A stretch of 8,011 bases of DNA, taken from Huintestinicola sp050874005. Lineage in GTDB: Bacteria > Bacillota > Clostridia > Oscillospirales > Ruminococcaceae. Below, in pieces: positions 1-5,102 of the stretch. A model generated the notes under the pieces. The model saw only the letters and a program-made list of their open reading frames with translations. It did no database searches and was not told the DNA's origin. A program made the position numbers and the translations under genes. The stretch covers positions 1-8,011 of the forward strand of contig NZ_JBNMJV010000069.1 of assembly GCF_050874005.1 (NCBI RefSeq), in the 5' to 3' direction. Positions within the stretch are counted from its first letter, which is position 1. The number at the start of each line of letters is the position of its first letter.

Positions 1-17
1 GCCTGACCGGGCGACGC

Positions 18-74
18 CCGAAATGGAACAAATATCCATTCCGCTACGCTCCATGGATATTTGTTCCATTTCGG
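18..74. repeat. Perfect 22-bp inverted repeat with 13-nt loop
   Basis: Bases 18-39 and 53-74 are exact reverse complements (22 of 22), separated by a 13-nt loop (40-52). A shorter 5-bp GC hairpin with a 3-nt loop (8-20) overlaps the left arm. The arms are AT-rich in the middle and start with CCGAAATGG. There is no T-tract after either arm, so this is not a standard terminator. It resembles the dispersed intergenic palindromes seen in many Firmicute genomes (inference); its copy number cannot be judged from one window. It sits in non-coding DNA at the left edge. Confidence 0.9.
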
Positions 75-118
75 AGAGCTGATTCCATACTTATTTTGCA
101 TTTTGGGTGGAAAATGTG

Positions 119-298
119 TCAAGGGATATTGACAATATCATATACCATTGATTTGCTGGCATACAAGCTGACAAAATATATTGATAAAACAATGATATAG
201 TCATAATCTGCTGAAGAATAATAATTGTTTAACTGATTTAAAAATTGTATGCACAATAGAACTAAACCCTGTACTTTTTCTGCACTTGTGATAATCAA
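119..298 (-). CDS. Possible small ORF, 59 aa, TTG start
   Basis: A minus-strand frame runs from a TTG at 298 to a TGA at 119-121 and encodes 59 residues. It is supported by an excellent AGGAGG at 306-311, 7 nt before the TTG, and it starts only 38 nt after the stop of the gene remnant at 336-521, as in an operon. The product has a hydrophobic stretch (YDYIIVLSIYFVSLYA, about residues 33-48) that could be a membrane segment. I do not recognise it. The surrounding DNA is AT-rich and there is no independent evidence of coding, so it may be a chance frame. Nothing else convincing is seen between 75 and 335. Confidence 0.3.
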   Translation of the reverse strand: MIITSAEKVQGLVLLCIQFLNQLNNYYSSADYDYIIVLSIYFVSLYASKSMVYDIVNIP

Positions 299-335
299 GC
301 AACCCCCTCCTGTAAACCTATTTCAAGCAATGCGT

Positions 336-521
336 TTACTTCTTGCTCCAAATGGCAGATGCAACCTTCTTCACTATGCCGATATTAGCGTTATCCTCAA
401 ATACCGCAAACAGCATATTCAGCCTTTCTGCAAAATTTTCAAATGCAGCAGCCTTGTCCGTAAGCTCGGCTATGCGATTGTCCTTCTCGGCAATGCTCTT
501 GTCGATTACCTGTCCCTGAGG
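336..521 (-). pseudogene. 3' remnant of an unidentified gene (coiled-coil C-terminus)
   Basis: A minus-strand frame, open from 521 to the TAA at 336-338, encodes 61 residues with a coding-like composition and no start codon near its beginning. An in-frame TGA lies immediately upstream at 522-524. It begins with a heptad-like charged stretch (VIDKSIAEKDNRIAELTDKA), then a hydrophobic/aromatic segment (FAERLNMLFAVFEDN), and ends with a basic tail (IWSKK). A short coiled-coil tail of this kind could close a plasmid mobilisation or similar protein, but the family cannot be named. It looks like the broken C-terminus of a gene whose 5' part was lost at a junction near 512-521, where plus-strand coding-like sequence begins. 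Confidence 0.55.
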
Positions 522-610
522 TCAGAGCTTTTTCCGCTCAGCTTATTGAGTGGGAGCAGGATTTGAGGGACTTGGCGGAGCAGCTGCACGAGGATATGGA
601 TAACAAATGA
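512..610 (+). pseudogene. 3' remnant of a plus-strand gene
   Basis: The plus-strand frame ending at the TGA at 608-610 reads convincingly as a protein C-terminus from about 512: about 32 residues rich in Glu, Asp, Leu and Trp (for example FSAQLIEWEQDLRDLAEQL), probably an amphipathic helix. The stop is followed directly by a strong terminator at 611-642, as expected for a true gene end. There is no start codon or upstream body, because the DNA before about 512 belongs to a minus-strand remnant instead. I do not recognise the family. The two remnants meet head-on, which implies a deletion or rearrangement joint. Confidence 0.5.
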
Positions 611-642
611 AAAAAGCCGTACAAAACGCTGTACGGCTTTTT
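611..642. terminator. Bidirectional rho-independent terminator
   Basis: A 13-bp perfect stem (611-623 with 630-642) has a 6-nt loop. Its core is GCCGTACA, flanked by A5 on one side and T5 on the other, so it can work in both directions. It follows the plus-strand remnant stop (610) directly and lies 19 nt past the stop of the minus-strand Rpn gene (661). Confidence 0.9.
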
Positions 643-660
643 GAAATATATGCGGTTGTG

Positions 661-1431
661 TTATGAAAGTGCTGCTTTTATCTGTTCATCTGTCATTCCA
701 TAGGCTTTGAGTTTGGAAATAATTGCTTCTTCGGTCTTTTTAGCGCCTATGGCTTCGCCCTCAGCCTTAGCATTTTTGAGTGCAGAAGCTTCATCGTGCA
801 AAGCCTTTTCACGCATACGGGCATACTCTCGGATTTTCGTGTCCTCTGACATATCGTATGTTGTTTTTATTGCTTTCTGAATGACAGGAAAGCTTGTCTG
901 AAAGTTTACAACATTCTCATTATCTGCATTTCTTGATAATTTATAAATAGTATTCAGATATTTGTCAATTCCATATATTCTATAGTCATGAATAGTCATC
1001 ATATCACGATGGGAGTTGTCTTTTTTATCAATTACTGAAGCAATTTTTGCACAACTGCTCTCATTTTTTGATTCATTGATTGCATTGATATTTACAACTA
1101 TGATACACTGAGCCGAATTATCACGCTCAGCTTCAGAAAAACATTGTTTTGCCCATTCAAGCGAAGATATGTGTCGATAATCTGTTTCACTATCAAATCG
1201 AATTTCCACATTTAAAGGATTTTTGTTTACTTCAAGGCTGAGGTCAAGTCTGCTGTATTTATCTGATAATGTTTCAGGCGGCAGCTCGGGATTAGTAATG
1301 ATTATATCGGAAATACTCTCCTGCGGAACGTCAAGCATATCTGCAACAAAGGAATGGAGCATATCCTTATTATCGGTGAAAATTTTCTTGAAAATGATAT
1401 CCAGCTTTGCGGATACAACATCTCTTGACAT
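661..1431 (-). CDS. Rpn family recombination-promoting nuclease / PDDEXK_2 putative transposase
   Basis: This 256-residue protein matches the Rpn/PDDEXK_2 family (PD-(D/E)XK nuclease fold; characterised E. coli Rpn proteins promote RecA-independent recombination in vivo). The family opening KLDIIFKKIF lies at residues 9-18. The candidate metal-binding Asp is in SRLDLSL (D63) and the second acidic residue is in VEIR (E76). Most relatives have E-x-Q here, while this protein has Arg at 78. The C-terminus carries the usual helical REKALHDEASAL stretch, an Ala/Glu/Lys-rich linker and a final helix (KLKAYGMTDEQIKAAL). I chose the Met at 1431 rather than the in-frame ATG at 1449, because AGGAG lies 8 nt before it and the promoter puts the transcript start at about 1454. 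It has its own promoter and terminator, so it is monocistronic. These genes are often mobile or multicopy. Function in this cell is inferred. Confidence 0.88.
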   Translation of the reverse strand: MSRDVVSAKLDIIFKKIFTDNKDMLHSFVADMLDVPQESISDIIITNPELPPETLSDKYSRLDLSLEVNKNPLNVEIRFDSETDYRHISSLEWAKQCFSEAERDNSAQCIIVVNINAINESKNESSCAKIASVIDKKDNSHRDMMTIHDYRIYGIDKYLNTIYKLSRNADNENVVNFQTSFPVIQKAIKTTYDMSEDTKIREYARMREKALHDEASALKNAKAEGEAIGAKKTEEAIISKLKAYGMTDEQIKAALS

Positions 1432-1460
1432 CGGTCTTTCTCCTCTCATTTATCATTATC

Positions 1461-1489
1461 ATTATACCACATTTTATTTATTTTTTCAA
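1461..1489 (-). promoter_or_regulatory. Sigma-A promoter of the Rpn-family gene
   Basis: On the minus strand, TTGAAA (1484-1489) and TATAAT (1461-1466) are separated by exactly 17 bp. Predicted transcription start is near 1454, about 23 nt before the chosen ATG, with an AGGAG ribosome binding site at 1440-1444. It lies just after the terminator of the preceding gene, which supports independent expression. Confidence 0.85.
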
Positions 1490-1502
1490 GAGGTCACAGA
1501 CA

Positions 1503-1538
1503 AAAATCCGGGCTGCCATAATAAGCAGCCCGGATTTT
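1503..1538 (-). terminator. Rho-independent terminator of the ubiquitin-domain gene
   Basis: A perfect 14-bp stem (1503-1516 with 1525-1538) with GC core CCGGGCTGC and an 8-nt loop is followed on the minus strand by a T-rich run. It lies 25 nt after the stop of the secreted ubiquitin-domain gene (1563). Confidence 0.92.
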
Positions 1539-1562
1539 GCGTGTTATACAGTTATATAAGGA

Positions 1563-4445
1563 TTAGTCCTCAACAATAAGTGTGTAATTTCTTCCGTCGG
1601 GAACCTCAAATACAAATTTACCCTTTTCATCGAGTACGCCTTCGGTGACTTTGACATTGGTACTCTTTCTGCCGCTGTAGATTGTGAATGATTTGCCTGC
1701 ATATTCCTCACCAAGATTTATGATGATAACGCCACGCTTCTTGGTGGAATTTACCTTGATCTTATTCATATCAGCGTCATAGGAGTAAACATAAGATTGA
1801 TTCCAAGCGGTTGCCATAAGAGCAAATGTCTCGTTCTGAACGGCTGTTACATATACCTTTGAAGCAGGCATTGTAAAGCTGCCCTTGTCGGTTATTTTTG
1901 CTATCTGACGTCCGTTTGCGTCTGTTACGATGATGTCATAGCCAAAGCCCGCGGTAACATTAACTGTCTGTCCCGCAGCAGCATAAGACTTATCTGCAAC
2001 AACATTTCCGCTTGTGATAACGGGATAGTAAACAGTCTTTTCAGGTTCGGGAGCAGGCTCTTCCTCTTCAATGTCCCTGTATGCAATTGCATAGGTCGAG
2101 AACTTGTCAGTAACAAAGCTGCCCTTTGCTGTTGTATTATCATATGCGCAGTCAAGGATCGCCACATTTCCGCTGTGTACACGAATGATAAAATACTCTC
2201 TTGTCACATTTTCATCGGTGTTAATGAGCTTTTCGGGCATCTCAAAGGTTATCTTCAGATCGCCGTTTGTCTCGGTCACAGCTCTGGGGTCATTGTCTCC
2301 CACCTTAACGAACAGGGTTACGTCAATGTACATTCCTATCTGCATATCTCCCGTAAGAACAGATTCGGCAAGAGCCTTATCCGCAGAGGGAACCTTTTCC
2401 GAATAGTCTATGACTACCATATAAACTTCCAGATCTGCGCCGTTTTCGATAGCTTCAAGCTCCTCGGGTGTAAGAGGTATCTTGCTTATGATATCCTCAT
2501 CGGTAAGCTCAAGGTCTGCATGACAAGCATTAGTGTCGGGGTCTGTTCCATTTTCCATATCTCCCGTTGTCTCGTCTCCGCCATAAATTACCGTGCCCTC
2601 CTGCACATATCCGCATTCTGTGCAGCTGCGTTCCTTTTTGCCGTTTGCATTGGAAGTTGCGGGAGTTGTGATAGTCCATTTGCTGTAGGTATGCTCTGCC
2701 TTGTCAAGCTCTGCGCCGCAGTAGTTACAGATATGCCAATGCCCTGTGCTGTCCTTTTCCCATTCTGTTGTTTTATCGGTATGCTGACAGTCGGTGACGG
2801 TCACTGTGGCTGTGCCTGTTCCTGCCAGATAGTTGTCATTTTCGGCGGTTGCGGCTGTAATGGTAATGATTGTGCCGTTAGGTGTGCCTTCGGGAATAAC
2901 AAAGGAGCCTGTGAATGCTGTTCCCGTGCCGCTTTCGCCTACCTTATATGTAAGGGTGGGTGTGGGAACATCTGTAAGTGCGGTGTTATGGGGATTTTCC
3001 GCCTTGGCTGTTACCGTAATGGTCTTTCCTGCAATATCCGATGCGGGGCTTGCGGTTACGGTAATGGTGGGGATTGCCTTGTCTATCACAAAATCGTAGG
3101 ACAGATCATCGGTCGTTCCGTCGCTCCATATCGTATTTTCCTTGTCAGCAAGTGCAACAGTTACATCATAACTGCCTGCATTTGTCTGCTTATTGCCCGT
3201 AACGGTGTAATCATCGCTTTCGGAAACCGCATATTCCTGCTCATTGCCGTTGTAGGTAAATTCGGTGTCATCTTCATCGGGAACAGTAATAAATTTTCTC
3301 CAATTTGAAGCGTTCTCATCATAGAGCCACTTGGTTGTGACTTCACCTACCGTTACCTCGTTTGGAGCTGTCATGGACTTTGCAGGGAGATATGCGTATA
3401 TCTTCTTTTCCGTAACATTCTGTGAACTTGCAGTGTCATAATAGGTGTGTTCATCAGGGTAGTCATTGTTGTTGATCATAATATCTGCGCCGTCGGGGTT
3501 TGCTATGGTGATCGGGTATACATTGTCTGTGCCGTTTGTGGGGGTAACTGCGTCGTTGCCGCCGCCGATAGCGTTTCCGCCTGTTCCTGCAATAGCCTTT
3601 ACAGAACCGCCGGTTATGGTGATATTTGAACCGGAGCCTCGATCGCCGCCGCCTATGCCTGCGCCAGAGTTGCCGCCGGTTGCGGTAACAGTGCCGCCGC
3701 TTATGGTGATATTTGAACCGGAATATTGGAAGCTGCCGCCTATGCCTGCGCCATATTTGCCGCCGTTTGCGGTAAGCTTGCCTGTGCCCTTTGTGCCGCC
3801 CTTAATGGTCAGCTTGCCTATGCCCTCTCCATCTCCGTTCTTCTGCAAGCCTGCGCAACAAAAGCCGCTTATCAGCGTGTTTTCGGAGCCGTCCGCAAGG
3901 GTTATGGTGACACTTCCCGTGCTGTCGTCCGCAATTTTGAATGCGGCAGTGTAATTTGAAGATGAAACGTCAATATTCACCCCTGCAAGGGTGATATTTG
4001 CAGAAACACCGTCTGCCACTTCAATTCGGTCTGTCGTTGTTGTACCTGAAATTGTCAGCGGTGTTTCTGTGAGAATAGTCAGCACATTGTCTGCATACTC
4101 GTAATCCGAGCCTTCCGTTCCGCCCATTACAGTAAATATCCTGCATTTTTTCAGTTCAAGATGAAGTGTGCTTTCTTTTTGAATATTGTAATCCGAAAGG
4201 GTCTTGCCCTCATCCAACTGTTTGCCGGCAAACAAAAGCCTTTGCATATCCGGAGGAATTCCTTCCTTCTCTTGTACCTTACCCTTAATAGCTTCTATAC
4301 TGTCCGTCGGCTCGACCTCTATAGTAATAGTCTTGCCATTAACTGTCTTTACAAATATCTGCATTGCCGACACTGTTATGCCCATTGCAAATATAAGCAT
4401 TATTGACATTACCGTTACAACTATACTTTTGATTACTCTTTTCAT
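1563..4445 (-). CDS. Secreted modular protein with N-terminal eukaryotic-type ubiquitin domain
   Basis: This is a 960-residue exported protein. Residues 1-27 form a signal peptide (basic KRVIK, hydrophobic core, VSA cleavage site). Residues 28-99 are a ubiquitin domain with 55 of 72 positions identical to human ubiquitin by hand alignment. About 104-330 is a Gly-rich parallel beta-helix, carbohydrate-binding-like domain (GAGIGG and SGSNITI repeats, 29-residue period). About 394-456 is MBG-like (YNGNEQ...AGSYDVTV). About 458-551 is Ig-like. About 553-615 is zinc-ribbon-like (CQH, GHWHICNYCG, CTECG). About 640-790 is a beta-rich domain I cannot name, then an acidic Pro/Glu linker (793-803) and an InlB/Flg_new-like repeat (about 805-868, ending TMPASKVYVTA) with a C-terminal beta domain. 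No LPXTG, dockerin or SLH motif is seen, so it is probably released or held non-covalently. The start is supported by AGGAG (4452-4456) 6 nt before ATG. Transcription probably comes from 4902-4930 through the truncated ORF. Its role is unknown; sugar binding and host mimicry are inferences. Confidence 0.93.
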   Translation of the reverse strand: MKRVIKSIVVTVMSIMLIFAMGITVSAMQIFVKTVNGKTITIEVEPTDSIEAIKGKVQEKEGIPPDMQRLLFAGKQLDEGKTLSDYNIQKESTLHLELKKCRIFTVMGGTEGSDYEYADNVLTILTETPLTISGTTTTDRIEVADGVSANITLAGVNIDVSSSNYTAAFKIADDSTGSVTITLADGSENTLISGFCCAGLQKNGDGEGIGKLTIKGGTKGTGKLTANGGKYGAGIGGSFQYSGSNITISGGTVTATGGNSGAGIGGGDRGSGSNITITGGSVKAIAGTGGNAIGGGNDAVTPTNGTDNVYPITIANPDGADIMINNNDYPDEHTYYDTASSQNVTEKKIYAYLPAKSMTAPNEVTVGEVTTKWLYDENASNWRKFITVPDEDDTEFTYNGNEQEYAVSESDDYTVTGNKQTNAGSYDVTVALADKENTIWSDGTTDDLSYDFVIDKAIPTITVTASPASDIAGKTITVTAKAENPHNTALTDVPTPTLTYKVGESGTGTAFTGSFVIPEGTPNGTIITITAATAENDNYLAGTGTATVTVTDCQHTDKTTEWEKDSTGHWHICNYCGAELDKAEHTYSKWTITTPATSNANGKKERSCTECGYVQEGTVIYGGDETTGDMENGTDPDTNACHADLELTDEDIISKIPLTPEELEAIENGADLEVYMVVIDYSEKVPSADKALAESVLTGDMQIGMYIDVTLFVKVGDNDPRAVTETNGDLKITFEMPEKLINTDENVTREYFIIRVHSGNVAILDCAYDNTTAKGSFVTDKFSTYAIAYRDIEEEEPAPEPEKTVYYPVITSGNVVADKSYAAAGQTVNVTAGFGYDIIVTDANGRQIAKITDKGSFTMPASKVYVTAVQNETFALMATAWNQSYVYSYDADMNKIKVNSTKKRGVIIINLGEEYAGKSFTIYSGRKSTNVKVTEGVLDEKGKFVFEVPDGRNYTLIVED
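3549..3722 (-). repeat. Two tandem 87-bp (29-residue) beta-helix units
   Basis: Inside the secreted protein gene, units at 3636-3722 and 3549-3635 encode residues 242-270 and 271-299. Each opens with SGSNITI and includes a GG-T/S-V motif and a GAGIGGG or NAIGGG turn. A 22-bp block at 3614-3635 and 3701-3722 is identical. This is the rung repeat of a parallel beta-helix, and such repeats can expand or contract by recombination. Confidence 0.8.
4057..4089 (-). repeat. 33-bp direct repeat, copy within the ubiquitin-domain gene
   Basis: This block is identical to 4540-4572, at an offset of 483 bp. It encodes N-VLTILTETPL (residues 120-130) at the start of the beta-helix domain. Sequence on either side of the two copies is clearly less similar. 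Confidence 0.93.
4149..4364 (-). other. Ubiquitin-domain coding segment
   Basis: This segment encodes residues 28-99, collinear with ubiquitin 1-72: it begins MQIFVKT, contains KEGIPPD and LFAGKQL, and ends with DYNIQKESTLHLELK. All seven ubiquitin lysines are kept (positions 6, 11, 27, 29, 33, 48, 63), as is His68. The Leu8/Ile44/Val70 patch is Val/Leu/Glu here. The C-terminal LRLRGG is replaced by LKKCRIF, so conventional E1 activation and conjugation through a C-terminal Gly cannot occur. Codon use is AT-leaning and bacterial in look, which argues against a very recent eukaryotic DNA import. Confidence 0.95.
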
Positions 4446-4523
4446 AGCCGTCTCCTCTCAACATTCCTTTCTCCAAAATCAAAAAACGCCTTTAAAGCCC
4501 TTATCCAAAGAGCCTGAAAGATG

Positions 4524-4781
4524 TTATACTTTTATATATAGCGGTGTTTCTGTGAGAATAGTCAGCACATTGCTTTCGTAGCTGTAGTCCGTGCCATATG
4601 TACCGCCCGTAACCGTAAAATCGCCGGTTGATTCCTCCGCACTCGCCACAATAGCATTGCCGAAGCCGTCAAAAAATCCGTCCCCGACCTCCGCCGGGAA
4701 TGTGAATGTCGCTGACATAGCCACAGCCGCCGCAAATGCGGTTATCCGTCTGGCTATGCGTTTTAGCTTTTCTTTCTTCAA
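4524..4781 (-). CDS. Truncated 5' end of a paralogous secreted protein (TTG start)
   Basis: This 85-residue product begins at a TTG (4781) preceded by AAGGAAGG (4789-4796). The in-frame ATG at 4811 lacks such a site. Residues 1-10 are basic (KKEKLKR), followed by an Ala-rich hydrophobic segment (ITAFAAAVAMSATFTF) and a probable signal-peptidase site after IVASA. The mature part, FTVTGGTYGTDYSYESN then VLTILTETPL, is homologous to residues 104-130 of the downstream ubiquitin-domain protein. After that Leu the homology stops and the frame ends with YIKV and TAA. It is therefore the N-terminus of a protein of the same kind, cut off by insertion or deletion. It sits directly behind a perfect promoter, 78 nt upstream of the ubiquitin-domain gene, so it is probably still translated and might act as a leader ORF. 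Confidence 0.7.
   Translation of the reverse strand: MKKEKLKRIARRITAFAAAVAMSATFTFPAEVGDGFFDGFGNAIVASAEESTGDFTVTGGTYGTDYSYESNVLTILTETPLYIKV
4540..4572 (-). repeat. 33-bp direct repeat, copy at the broken end of the truncated ORF
   Basis: This block is identical to 4057-4089. On the minus strand, the coding homology between the two secreted-protein genes ends at position 4540, making this the recombination edge. Immediately N-terminal sequence is only moderately similar at DNA level between the two copies. Confidence 0.93.
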
Positions 4782-4901
4782 ATTTATCCTTCCTTTCAGT
4801 ATTACATACAAAATTTCTTTTATGCCTGTGTCCGATAGTTCTGATTTGTATTGCTTGTTTTATAAATGTTATACAAGCTGTAACGTATCTACACATAATA
4901 A

Positions 4902-4930
4902 ATTATAATATGTCACTTTTATTTTGTCAA
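4902..4930 (-). promoter_or_regulatory. Perfect consensus sigma-A promoter for the secreted-protein locus
   Basis: On the minus strand, TTGACA (4925-4930) and TATAAT (4902-4907) are separated by 17 bp, an exact match to the vegetative consensus. The transcript would start near 4895, leaving about 113 nt of leader before the TTG at 4781. That leader holds an imperfect dyad around 4854-4877 (CTTGT...ACAAG) that might be a regulatory site. No convincing separate promoter is seen between the truncated ORF and the ubiquitin-domain gene, so both are probably on one transcript. Confidence 0.88.
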
Positions 4931-4992
4931 CAAAAATTTTCCTGTTCTCGAAAAAATATGGAATGAACGCGATTTGAAAGCTCAACAAAACC

Positions 4993-5031
4993 GCCCTACT
5001 TGGAACGAATGAAGTTCGATTCAAGCAGGGC
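4993..5031 (-). terminator. Terminator-like hairpin after the LytTR gene
   Basis: Arms 4993-5009 and 5015-5031 (17 nt each, two mismatches and one G-T pair, 5-nt loop) form a long stem with GCCCT/AGGGC at its base. On the minus strand it is followed by GGTTTTGTTG, a modest T-tract. It lies about 70 nt after the LytTR stop and upstream of the next promoter, separating the two transcripts. Confidence 0.7.
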
Positions 5032-5102
5032 AGAAAATTTCGTATCATTTCACAAATGCAATGGATTTATCAGTGAATTTTATTGTGCATATTATATCAA
5101 AA

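Noticed and set aside
129..157. TTGACA at 129-134 as a plus-strand promoter
   Set aside because: At 17-bp spacing the -10 would be TTTGCT, a poor match, and no real gene follows on that strand.
114..200. Plus-strand 28-codon frame starting MCQGILTISYT
   Set aside because: It has only a weak purine stretch 3 nt before the ATG, is very short, and overlaps the better-supported minus-strand small ORF.
249..566. Plus-strand open frame of 105 codons
   Set aside because: It runs antisense through the coding-like minus-strand remnant (336-521), has no ribosome binding site, and its product has no recognisable domain. It is a shadow frame.
2175..3308. Plus-strand open frame of 377 codons opposite the secreted-protein gene
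   Set aside because: It is entirely antisense to an obvious coding sequence, is Cys/Gly-rich in a way typical of reversed codons, and has no ribosome binding site or domain.
3549..3722. CRISPR-like or other non-coding repeat array
   Set aside because: The 87-bp periodicity is explained by 29-residue beta-helix rungs in the coding frame; there are no spacers.
4446..4523. Terminator or attenuator in the leader of the ubiquitin-domain gene
   Set aside because: A T6 run follows a weak bulged stem (GCTCTTT with AAAGGC, about 6 bp and a 13-nt loop). It is too weak to claim as a real site.
4930..4990. LytTR binding repeats upstream of the 4902-4930 promoter
   Set aside because: GTTCATT and CGTTCC-like fragments occur, but the preceding bases do not fit the paired LytTR consensus and the spacing is irregular.
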